From Rhodanobacter_A agri (GTDB lineage Bacteria; Pseudomonadota; Gammaproteobacteria; Xanthomonadales; Rhodanobacteraceae): DNA of 64,000 nucleotides. How positions within the stretch are numbered: the stretch's first letter is position 1; every line of letters begins with the position of its first letter. The notes beneath the pieces were generated by a model that had not been told where the DNA came from, did not search any database, and saw only the letters and a list, made by a program, of their open reading frames with translations. Below are positions 17,647-25,761 of this stretch, piece after piece. Made by a program: the position numbers and the translations under genes. Location of the stretch: assembly GCF_044904705.1 (NCBI RefSeq), contig NZ_JADIKL010000007.1, positions 124,001 through 188,000 of the forward strand, in the 5' to 3' direction.

Positions 17647-18879
17647 ATGGATATCCGACCGATTCTTTCCACCCTGCGCCGGCACAAGATCACGGCGTGG
17701 CTGTTGATCCTGCAGATTGCGCTGACCTGCGCCATCGTGTGCAACGCGGTTTTCCTGATCCATCAACGCCTGCAGCGCATGGATATTCCCAGCGGCATCG
17801 CCGAGCACGAATTGCTGCAGATCCAGTTTGCCTATATCGGCGATCGGCCGGATGCCTATGCGCAGGCGCAAACCGATCTCGCGACATTGCGGCAGATCGC
17901 CGGCGTGCAGGCGGTGGCCCTGGCAAACCAGCTGCCGCTCAGTGGCTACGCCATGTCCAACAGCGGCATCAAGCTGCGCCCCCTGCAGAAAGACAACTCG
18001 CTCGAAGTGGCGAGCTATTACGGAGAGAACCTGCTGCCCACGCTAGGTGTAAGGCTGATCGCCGGGCGCGATTTCCAGTCTGGCGAGTTGATCGATCTGA
18101 AGACCGCCATGCCTGCGCTGCACAGCGGCGACATGAAGAACCTGCCGCACACCGTGATCGTCGCCCAGGCGGTCGCCGCACGCCTGTGGCCGGGCCAGAA
18201 CGCGCTGGGCAAGACGATCTACGTCGGCAACGACATACCGCTGCAAGTGGTCGGCGTAAGCGCGCCGCTGGCGCGGCCGGACGCGCTGCAGATGGGGGCG
18301 CAGTACAGCATCGTGTATCCGATACGCCTGGCCGCGACGGAGGGTGGAAGCTACGTGATCCGCACCGCCGCGGAAGACCGCCAGCGGGTGCTGAAATCCG
18401 CCCTGGCTGCGCTCAAGCGTCTCGACCCCAATCGCATCGTGCTGGAGCAGCGCAGCTATGACGACCTGCGCCAGGGGTTTTTCGAGAACGACCGCGCCAT
18501 GGCAGGCATGCTGGCGGCGGTCATCGTGGCGCTGCTTATCGTCACGGCATTGGGCATCGCCGGATTGGCCAGCTTCTGGGTCGGCCAGCGCCGTCGCACC
18601 ATCGGCGTGCGCCGCGCCCTGGGCGCCACGCGCGCCCATATCCTGCATTACTTCCAGGCCGAGAACTTCGTGCTGGCGACGATAGGAATCGCACTGGGCA
18701 TGGTGCTGGCCTACGGCATCAACCTGCTCCTGATGCTGCATTACGAATTGCCCCGGCTGCCGTCGGCCTACTTCCCGGTGGGCGCGCTCGCGTTATGGAT
18801 GATCGGCCAGCTCGCCGTACTGGGACCGGCGCTTCGCGCCGCTGCGGTGCCACCGGTAGTGGCGACGAGGAGCGATTGA
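17647..18879 (+). CDS. MacB-like ABC transporter permease (FtsX family), second copy
   Basis: A 410-residue permease of the same build as its upstream neighbour: N-terminal helix (WLLILQIALTCAIVCNAVF), periplasmic domain, and C-terminal FtsX region with the signature RTIGVRRALGATRAHILHYFQAEN. The two probably pair as a heterodimer. The ATP-binding subunit would have to be supplied from elsewhere or lie outside the window. Tight spacing to the first permease suggests one transcript with the LytS/LytR genes upstream. Confidence 0.86.
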   Translation: MDIRPILSTLRRHKITAWLLILQIALTCAIVCNAVFLIHQRLQRMDIPSGIAEHELLQIQFAYIGDRPDAYAQAQTDLATLRQIAGVQAVALANQLPLSGYAMSNSGIKLRPLQKDNSLEVASYYGENLLPTLGVRLIAGRDFQSGELIDLKTAMPALHSGDMKNLPHTVIVAQAVAARLWPGQNALGKTIYVGNDIPLQVVGVSAPLARPDALQMGAQYSIVYPIRLAATEGGSYVIRTAAEDRQRVLKSALAALKRLDPNRIVLEQRSYDDLRQGFFENDRAMAGMLAAVIVALLIVTALGIAGLASFWVGQRRRTIGVRRALGATRAHILHYFQAENFVLATIGIALGMVLAYGINLLLMLHYELPRLPSAYFPVGALALWMIGQLAVLGPALRAAAVPPVVATRSD

Positions 18880-18959
18880 ATCCGGTGAAGGATTCGGTGG
18901 CGGGATGCCGATGATGGGGGAGAGGGCGGGGTCGGCTTGCGCGGCGCGACATCACAGGC

Positions 18960-20069
18960 TCAGTTGCCCGGCCATGCACCACGTTCCGCTGCACTCAGCT
19001 CCGGCACGATGGCCTTTCCTTCCGAGGCCGAGGCCATCGCCGCTTCGATCACTGCCATCACGGCGATGGCTTGTCGTGGCGTGACCGGGTTGCTGCCGTG
19101 CCCATGCACCGCGTCGCGGAAGGCCGCGTAGTATCGGCTCTGGTCGCCGCGTGGCGGTGCGATCGGCTCGGCGTTGCCGTTGCCGTCGTACAGCAACAAG
19201 TCGTCCGTGTCCTCGCCCCAGCCCGCATCGCCCGGACGCATGCCCGCGAGCAATTGGGCCTCCTGCGGGTCGATCTTCGGCTTCACCACGCTGCCTTGCG
19301 TACCGTGCACGATGAAACGGGGACTGCCGCCGGCCACCAGCATGCCGGCGTGCAAGATCACCCGTCGTTCGCCGTACTCGAGCACCACATGCGCCCAGTC
19401 GGTGACTTCGCCGCTGCCGCGCTGGGTGGCGAGGCTGGCCCAGACGCGATCGGGCACACCAAACAGGCACAACGCCTGGTCCACCAGATGCGGCCCCAGG
19501 TCATACCAGAGCCCGCTCCCCGCGCCGGCCTGTTCGCGCCAGCGGGCGCGTACCTGTGGGCGGAAGCGGTCGATATGCGATTCAAGGTGCGTGACCTTGC
19601 CCAGCCGGCCGGTTTCCATCACTTGCCGCACGCCGAGGAAATCGCTATCCCAGCGGCGATTCTGGAACACCGATAGCACGCGTCGTTCGCGTTCCGCGAT
19701 GTCGGCGAGTTCGCGCGCCTGGGCAAGATCGAGTGCGAAGGGTTTGTCGACCACCACGTGCTTGCCAGCTTCCAGCGCGGCGCGCGCCAGTGGCGCATGC
19801 GTATCGTTGGGCGAGGCGATCACCACCACATCCAGCCGCGGGTCGGCCAAGGCAACGGCCGCATCGGCGACCACGTCGATATCGGGCAGGTCAGCATGGA
19901 CTTTGCCGGCATCGCGCGAGACCACCGTGGCCAGCACCAGGCCGGGCACGCTGCGGATCAATGGCGCGTGGAAAGTCTTGCCGGCGTAGCCGTAACCGAC
20001 CAGTGCCACGCGCAACGGGGTGGCGGAGTCATGCATGGCGGGATTCGGGAGCGAATGAAGGGTCGCCAT
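18960..20069 (-). CDS. Gfo/Idh/MocA family oxidoreductase
   Basis: About 369 residues. The N-terminal NAD(P)-binding motif is VALVGYGYAGKTFHAPL, the conserved lysine-proline motif is HVVVDKPFALDLAQA around residue 105, and the C-terminal domain has DLGPHLVDQALCLFG. The family oxidises or reduces sugars and related polyols with NAD(P). The sequence resembles the branch often annotated YdgJ/MviM-like. The start is uncertain: ATG 20069 and ATG 20036 both precede the Rossmann motif and neither has a strong ribosome site; upstream codons to 20219 look non-coding. It is monocistronic on the minus strand. Confidence 0.83.
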   Translation of the reverse strand: MATLHSLPNPAMHDSATPLRVALVGYGYAGKTFHAPLIRSVPGLVLATVVSRDAGKVHADLPDIDVVADAAVALADPRLDVVVIASPNDTHAPLARAALEAGKHVVVDKPFALDLAQARELADIAERERRVLSVFQNRRWDSDFLGVRQVMETGRLGKVTHLESHIDRFRPQVRARWREQAGAGSGLWYDLGPHLVDQALCLFGVPDRVWASLATQRGSGEVTDWAHVVLEYGERRVILHAGMLVAGGSPRFIVHGTQGSVVKPKIDPQEAQLLAGMRPGDAGWGEDTDDLLLYDGNGNAEPIAPPRGDQSRYYAAFRDAVHGHGSNPVTPRQAIAVMAVIEAAMASASEGKAIVPELSAAERGAWPGN

Positions 20070-20320
20070 GATAGGCCATGCTCGGCGGTGAGCTTTGGGG
20101 TGCGGTTTTTGGTGGCGTCCGCCGACTGAAGGTGCGGATTGGCAGTGTCTGCTATCGAGGCGAGCCTTGTGGCAGGTGATTAGGGTGCGTTGTTGGGGAT
20201 AGAACTGACGACCCTGCATCCATCGTCAGTAGGTGGAATCGACGAATTTCTGTGCATGAACAGGGCCACTCGCTCAATTATCGCCACAGGGCGCCTCTGC
20301 GCAGACAGTTGGCTCGTCAC

Positions 20321-20836
20321 TCACATCGCCACGAAGCGAAAGGCCGCCCCCGATGCCGTGATCGCCTTCTCAGCGCGGGCTTTGTCGCTCGCGTCACCTA
20401 TGTAGAGCACGGTGAGGCCTTGCAACGAGTTCGGTTTGGCAGCATCGAACGCGGTAGCCAGAACATCGGCAGTGGCGCTTGGATCAGGTCCCGCCACGGC
20501 GATGGCGTTGCCTGGAAACTGGTGGTTCCTGGCCATCACCGTGAGCGCTTGCTGGATATTTGGATTGCGTTGGGGCGCCTTCGGATCGTCCTTGGCTAGA
20601 ACCTCGAATAGAAACGGCTTCGCGGAAACGCCCTTCAAGTCGGCGTGACTGACGGTCACCATGTAAGACTCCCACGCTTGGGAGTCCGTGCTGCTGCTGG
20701 GTGGGGCTACGTGGGTTTGTGCGTTGTCCGCGGTGGCTGTCGGATGCGAATGGCACGCGGCGATCATGAGTGCGGTCAGGGCAGGCGTGGCAAGACGAAT
20801 GACACGATGCTTCACAGTGGACCTCGCGGCTATCAA
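20321..20836 (-). CDS. Putative lipoprotein of unknown function
   Basis: Up to 171 residues with a lipoprotein signal: hydrophobic stretch ATPALTALM followed by the lipobox IAAC at about residue 28. The mature part has no family I recognise. It contains an alpha/beta pattern (LTVMARNHQFPGNAIAVAG, LTVLYIGDASDKARAEKAI) that could be a small periplasmic domain. A GTG at 20815 is an alternative start that would give a shorter leader. It lies downstream of the di-haem peroxidase gene on the same strand, about 50 bases apart, so it may be co-transcribed. Confidence 0.6.
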   Translation of the reverse strand: MIAARSTVKHRVIRLATPALTALMIAACHSHPTATADNAQTHVAPPSSSTDSQAWESYMVTVSHADLKGVSAKPFLFEVLAKDDPKAPQRNPNIQQALTVMARNHQFPGNAIAVAGPDPSATADVLATAFDAAKPNSLQGLTVLYIGDASDKARAEKAITASGAAFRFVAM

Positions 20837-20890
20837 TGATGGAAGGGCAGGGGCGTGAACGTAGCACGTTGGTATCGATGGTTCATCGAC

Positions 20891-21991
20891 TCAATCCCCG
20901 GAAGCAGCCCGTGGCGTGAGGTCTGATCGACCATCTGCCGCCGGGTGGGCGTTGGCTTCTGGTGCTGACGTCAGGCTGCGCAGAAATGCCAGGAGCTCGT
21001 CGCGCTCGTTCGCGGTCAAAGTGATCGGCCGCCCGGTGGCAAGACCGCGATAATAAAGTTCCTCATCAATGGCGGCGGTCAGTGTTGTGATGCTGCCATC
21101 ATGCATGTAAGGCGGCGTCTGCTCTACGTTGCGCAGCGACGGCGTGCGGAACGCGCCAACATCTGTGGCCAGGTGAGTGACGAGAAACCGCCCCAATGCC
21201 GCCAACTGCGCGTTGCTGCCGATGGCGCTTCCCAGCGTCGCTCCCTGCTGATTGTCTCGTAATGCCTGTGTCGTCAACGTTGCCAGTTGTCCCTCGGCAG
21301 GTCCCAAGCCGATTCCGGAAGAATGGAACCGGCCATCGGTGAAACGTCCGTGCTTGGGGTCATGGCAACTGGCGCATTCGGCTTTGCCCATGAAGAGCTG
21401 TAATCCCGCCTTGGCCTGTGGCGTGAGCGCGCTCACATCGCCGGCCTCGTACCGATCGTAGGCATTGGGTGATCGTGGCAGGGAACGGATATACGTTGCC
21501 AGCGCTGTACCCAGATGGGTCTCTGAAATCGACTGGTCGCCTTCGTGAAAGGCTTCATCGAAGGCTTGGCGATACCCGGTATTGGCGCTGAGTCGGTCGA
21601 CGACCTCGGACAAAGTGTGATTACCCATTTCCACCCTGTTGACCAAGGGGTCAAGAACAGCCAGGTCTAGCCGATCCCGTCGGCCATCCCAGAAATTGGG
21701 CTCATCCGATAACACGTTGAGCAGACTAGGTGTGTTGCGCGTGCCGGCGCGGCGTTCGAAGCCGATTGATACCGCACGGCCATCACTGAAGGCGTCGCTG
21801 GGAAGGTGGCAACTGGCGCACTGGATCGAGTCGTCCGGGCTGAGCTGTGGATCGAAAAACAGTCGACGTCCCAACGCCACCAATGCGGTGTCAGCGATCG
21901 GAGTCCTCGCTATCGGTTGCGTGGCAACAAGTATCGCTGTGCAGAGTGTGAGGCCGATCAAGCATCCGACTACTACGCCGAGAACCCGCAT
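20891..21991 (-). CDS. Di-haem cytochrome c peroxidase / MauG family protein
   Basis: About 366 residues with a single N-terminal membrane or signal segment (VLGVVVGCLIGLTLCTAILVA). Two haem c sites are present: CASCH at about residue 57, in a context (GRRLFFDPQLSPDDSIQCAS) typical of the family, and CASCH at about residue 209 (GKAECASCHDP). The motif RTPSLRNVEQTPPYMHDG near residue 290 is also diagnostic. Family members reduce hydrogen peroxide or oxidise protein residues in the periplasm. The start at 21991 has GGGGGCAAG upstream; the open frame begins at 22018. Confidence 0.87.
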   Translation of the reverse strand: MRVLGVVVGCLIGLTLCTAILVATQPIARTPIADTALVALGRRLFFDPQLSPDDSIQCASCHLPSDAFSDGRAVSIGFERRAGTRNTPSLLNVLSDEPNFWDGRRDRLDLAVLDPLVNRVEMGNHTLSEVVDRLSANTGYRQAFDEAFHEGDQSISETHLGTALATYIRSLPRSPNAYDRYEAGDVSALTPQAKAGLQLFMGKAECASCHDPKHGRFTDGRFHSSGIGLGPAEGQLATLTTQALRDNQQGATLGSAIGSNAQLAALGRFLVTHLATDVGAFRTPSLRNVEQTPPYMHDGSITTLTAAIDEELYYRGLATGRPITLTANERDELLAFLRSLTSAPEANAHPAADGRSDLTPRAASGD

Positions 21992-22123
21992 CTTGCCCCC
22001 TTGCCGGCATCCGTCCATTCGTGTTTACGATAGTAGCATCGGGTCGGGCGATGCACTGATCTCAGGCTCGACGGGGAAAACGGAATAAACCGCTGCGGTA
22101 CGTCGTTCAAGGAGAACGGTCGT

Positions 22124-25100
22124 ATGCGATCGCGCTTGAGCAAGCTGCTGGACGCAGGCATGCCCGGTCACACTGACCGGCCGCGACGCCGCGCATCTAC
22201 CTCACCCCGCCGTTCGTTTCGACAGCATGTGCTCAAGGCGAGCTGGGCGGCTCTCAGCCTCTTCGCACTGGCCGTTGGCTTGGCCCACGCCACCGCCACC
22301 TATGTCTACGACGCCAACGGCCGTTTGCGTGCGGTCACCAACTCGACCGGTGCCAGCGCCGAGTACGTCTACGACGCGATGGGCAACTTGCTGCAGGTCC
22401 AGAGCGTTCCTGCAAACCAGTTGGCGATCTTTGCATTCACTCCCAATCATGGTTCCACTGGCACGACGGTCACGATTTCTGGTCAGGGTTTCAGCGCCAC
22501 CGTCGCGAACGACACGGTGGCGTTCAACGGCACCGTGGCGACAGTCACCGCAGCTACTTCAACGACGCTGACGACCAGCGTTCCGGCCGGAGCGACCACC
22601 GGCGCCATTACGGTGAGCGTGGGCACCAGCACCGCTACCAGCAGCGACCTTTTCACCGTTGACGCCACCGGCCAGCCGCCGGTGGTGACCAGTTTCAGCC
22701 CGTCCATCGGAGGTGCCGGGACGGCAGTGACCGTGATTGGGCAAAACCTCGATCCTGTCTCGAACCAGAGCTACCCCGCCATCAACGGCACGAAGGCGAA
22801 TCCGACGTCGGCCAGCCAGACCCAGGTCGTCTTTCCGGTGGGCGCCGGCATGGGCAGCGGCAAGGTCTCGGTTACGACACTGTTCGGGATGGGTGCGAGC
22901 AGCGCGGATTTCTTTGTCACGCCTCCCGGCATCAACGCGGCCAATGTCGCAGTCACCACGCGGGTAGCCGTGGGTGCCTCTGTGCCGCTCAGTATTCCAG
23001 CTGGGAAGTATGCGGCGGTTCTGTTTGATGCATCCGCCGGAAGCTATCTCAGCTTCCAGGCGAACAATATCGTCAGCAGCAGCTCGGTCAACTACACCGT
23101 CTACGACAGCCACAACCAGCTGATTGCGAGCGGGGTGTTGTCGACAACCGACGCCTCGATCCATCTGCCGCAGGCTCCAATTACGGGAACCTATGCGATT
23201 TGGCTGACTTCCACATCAGCTGCCAATCTGACGCTGGGTCTTGAAGCTGATCCGACCTTGGCACTCAGCACGGTGCTGACCACCAGTACTACTGGTCCAG
23301 GACAAAGTCAGCGGCTTTTCTTCAATGCTGCGGTCAATCAAACGCTCGGATTGGTCATCGCGAGCCAGGCCACGTCACCGTCCGGTGCCAGCGTGCAGTA
23401 CACAGTTGCGGCGCCGAATGGTGCTCAGGTGGCATCGATCACGACGGCCGCGGCAACATTTTTCAATCTTCCTAATTTGCCGGCATCCAGTACATACACC
23501 ATCGTCGTAGCACCCAATGCGTCCGCAGCGGTCACCAGCCAACTCGAGTTGGTCAGCGGCGTCACCGGGAATGGGAATGTCAACGGCGCATCGTTGAATG
23601 CCACCACCCAATGGGGTGGCCAGGGCGCCTACCTGACCTTCACGGCGACAGCAGGCGAGAACATAGGACTTGGGATCAGCAATCTGAGCGAGTCTCCAGA
23701 TAACGCCATTCTGGTGAATGTCTACGCCCCAAGTGGCGCGAACGTGGCTAGTACCTGGTGTTACGTCAACAATGGCGGTTGCGGGCTGGATCTGCAGAAC
23801 CTGGCGGCAGGAACCTACCAGGTGCAAATTACCCCGAACTCCAACAACGACACCATGAGTTTCACGGCAACAGTATCGGATGACGCGACAGGCACGTTGC
23901 CGTTGAACACCGTGCAGTCGGTAGGTTTGGCACGACGCGGTCAAACCGCCACGTATACCTTCAGTGCGAGTGCTGGTCAAAGCTTGGCACTGGAAGCCAG
24001 CGGTGTGGCTACTGTGCCAAGCAGCAACATCGTGAGTTATGTGCTGTATACGCCGGATGGCAAGCAGTACACAACAGGTGGCAGCCGCGGTGAAGAGTTT
24101 ATTGATCTGACGAACCTGCCACAGAGCGGAACATACAAGGTCTACTTGCAACCAAGCAGCGGCGCCACATTGAGTGAGTCTCTGGAATTGGAATCGGGAA
24201 TCACACTGGCAGTGAATGGTCCCGCGCAAAACTTCACTTCGCGCACATCAGGTCAATACGCTTTCATGACCTTCACAGCAACGGCAGGCGAGAACGTGGG
24301 GATCGGGATCAACAACCTGAGCGAGTCCCCGGATAACGTCGTCATGGTTTATGCCTACGCCCCCAACGGTGCGTACGTGTCCGGGGGAGCGTGTTACGTC
24401 AATGACGGCGGTTGTGGATTGGATCTGCAAAATTTGGTGGCCGGGCTTTATCAGATACAAGTTGTGCCGGACGGTAGTGGCGACACCATGAGTTTCGCGG
24501 CGACGGCGATGGATGATGCGAAGGGCACGTTGCCGTTGAACACGCCAGTGTCTGTGAGCCTGGCGCAGCGAGGCCAGACTGGGACCTACACTTTCAGTGC
24601 GAGTGCGGGCCAAACCTTGGCGCTTGAAGCCAGCAGCGTGGCCACCGTACCGAGCGGCAACATCATGAGTTATGTGCTTTACACGCCGGACGGTAACCAA
24701 TACAAGACGGGCAATGGCAAAGGCGATGTGCTGTTGGATCTGGCGGGCCTGCCGCAGAGCGGAACGTACAAGCTGTACGTGCAGCCGAACGTCGGTGCCA
24801 CGTTGAGCGAGTCCCTGGTGCTGGAATCCGGCGCCGCGCTGACAGTGAATGGACCATCGCAGAACTTCACTTCAAGCGTTCCCGGTCAACAAGCTTTTAT
24901 GATCTTTACGGCGACTACTGGCGAGAATGTGAGCCTTGGGATCAGCAGCCTGAGTGAGTCTCCAGACAACGCTATTTTGGTGAATGTCTACGCTCCGGGC
25001 GGCGCGAATGTGGCCGGGGCTTGGTGTTACATCGGTAGTAGCTGCGTATTGAGCCTGCAGAACCTGACGAGTGGCGCGTACCAGGTGCAAGTTACGCCGA

Positions 25101-25150
25101 ACTCCAACAACGACACCATGAGCTTCACGGCGGCGGTGACTCAGCAGTAG
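22124..25150 (+). CDS. Large secreted TIG-domain protein with YD motif and 211-residue repeats
   Basis: A 1008-residue exported protein. A long basic N terminus is followed by a signal-like helix at about residues 38-57. Directly after come two YD-like units of the RHS type (YVYDANGRLRAVTNSTG, YVYDAMGNLLQVQS). Two IPT/TIG immunoglobulin-like domains span about residues 105-270. The C-terminal half is a tandem of large beta-sandwich repeats starting near residues 499, 710 and 921, about 211 residues apart; the third is cut short at the end. They share ENxGLGIxxLSESPDN and a pair of cysteines. AAGGAGAAC lies upstream of the start. Its place ahead of the RHS gene suggests the two work together on the cell surface. 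Confidence 0.78.
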   Translation: MRSRLSKLLDAGMPGHTDRPRRRASTSPRRSFRQHVLKASWAALSLFALAVGLAHATATYVYDANGRLRAVTNSTGASAEYVYDAMGNLLQVQSVPANQLAIFAFTPNHGSTGTTVTISGQGFSATVANDTVAFNGTVATVTAATSTTLTTSVPAGATTGAITVSVGTSTATSSDLFTVDATGQPPVVTSFSPSIGGAGTAVTVIGQNLDPVSNQSYPAINGTKANPTSASQTQVVFPVGAGMGSGKVSVTTLFGMGASSADFFVTPPGINAANVAVTTRVAVGASVPLSIPAGKYAAVLFDASAGSYLSFQANNIVSSSSVNYTVYDSHNQLIASGVLSTTDASIHLPQAPITGTYAIWLTSTSAANLTLGLEADPTLALSTVLTTSTTGPGQSQRLFFNAAVNQTLGLVIASQATSPSGASVQYTVAAPNGAQVASITTAAATFFNLPNLPASSTYTIVVAPNASAAVTSQLELVSGVTGNGNVNGASLNATTQWGGQGAYLTFTATAGENIGLGISNLSESPDNAILVNVYAPSGANVASTWCYVNNGGCGLDLQNLAAGTYQVQITPNSNNDTMSFTATVSDDATGTLPLNTVQSVGLARRGQTATYTFSASAGQSLALEASGVATVPSSNIVSYVLYTPDGKQYTTGGSRGEEFIDLTNLPQSGTYKVYLQPSSGATLSESLELESGITLAVNGPAQNFTSRTSGQYAFMTFTATAGENVGIGINNLSESPDNVVMVYAYAPNGAYVSGGACYVNDGGCGLDLQNLVAGLYQIQVVPDGSGDTMSFAATAMDDAKGTLPLNTPVSVSLAQRGQTGTYTFSASAGQTLALEASSVATVPSGNIMSYVLYTPDGNQYKTGNGKGDVLLDLAGLPQSGTYKLYVQPNVGATLSESLVLESGAALTVNGPSQNFTSSVPGQQAFMIFTATTGENVSLGISSLSESPDNAILVNVYAPGGANVAGAWCYIGSSCVLSLQNLTSGAYQVQVTPNSNNDTMSFTAAVTQQ
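23618..25137 (+). repeat. Tandem intragenic repeat, about 633-bp period, 2.4 copies
   Basis: Copies start near 23618, 24251 and 24884, each opening with codons for a G-Q-x-A-[FY] motif followed by FTAT.GEN. The first two are full length and the third stops after about 250 bases. Similarity is high at protein level and visible at DNA level, so unequal crossing-over could change the copy number. Confidence 0.8.
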
Positions 25151-25203
25151 ATGGCGCGGGTGGGATCGGGTCAATCGTTTGATGCGCGATAGGAATGCCA
25201 GCC

Positions 25204-25761
25204 ATGACGGACACAATGCGCCAATCGAGTTACCGCTTGCTCTGCACGATGCTGGTGTTTGTTGCGACTTTGGTTTGCCTTTCTAGTTCGCGAGCCCAAC
25301 AAGGTGCGTCCACGCTGTCGCTTTCATCTGTGTTGGCGGCGGATCTGCAAAGCATGCCATCCCCATCGATACTGCTACCAGATGGGCGGCAACTAACAGT
25401 GCAAGGCGCCGAACTAGTTCTTACTTCCACTTCGCTCGCTGGGTTCTTGTCGTCTTCTCAACGTGTGCTACTGCCACAAGCGCAACGATTTGCATTGACA
25501 ACGGTATTGCCGGATGGGCGGGTGTTGATCTGGGGGGGATGGATGCGCAGGGTAGGGCGCTTACCCATGGCTGGTGGTTCGATCCGGCCACTCGTTCTCT
25601 GTCGCCGGCAACGGATTTGCCCTTGTCGCCGCGGGTTGCCGGCAGCGCCACCGTTTTGTCCGATGGCCGGGTATTCTTTGCTGGTGGTTGGTCCACGTTG
25701 TCAAACGGCATGCCACCCGCGGAGATCTGGAACCCGCGCACCAACGCCTACGAAATCGTAA
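25204..25761 (+). CDS. N-terminal part of a kelch/RHS protein, frame broken at a G7 run
   Basis: This frame gives a signal peptide (LLCTMLVFVATLVCLSSSRA) and the first kelch-like blades (ILLPDGRQLTVQG, TVLPDGRVLIWGG). After the run of seven G at 25532-25538 it reads unrelated residues and stops at 25761. The kelch pattern resumes in another frame from 25539. Adding one G would join W-G-G to M-D-A-Q-G-R and give a continuous protein of about 1830 residues. The start is ATG 25204, which has AGGA nine bases upstream. ATG 25195 sits directly on that AGGA. Confidence 0.7.
   Translation: MTDTMRQSSYRLLCTMLVFVATLVCLSSSRAQQGASTLSLSSVLAADLQSMPSPSILLPDGRQLTVQGAELVLTSTSLAGFLSSSQRVLLPQAQRFALTTVLPDGRVLIWGGWMRRVGRLPMAGGSIRPLVLCRRQRICPCRRGLPAAPPFCPMAGYSLLVVGPRCQTACHPRRSGTRAPTPTKS
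25532..25538 (+). repeat. Homopolymer of seven G inside the kelch/RHS coding region
   Basis: The reading frame of the kelch domain changes exactly at this G run. The frame is restored by insertion of one G or loss of two. It could be a sequencing or assembly error, a fixed mutation, or a slippage site that switches the protein on and off. Confidence 0.75.

Noticed and set aside
23618..25137. The repeats considered as a CRISPR-like or VNTR array.
   Set aside because: The period is about 633 bases and coding, without spacers, so it is a protein domain repeat.
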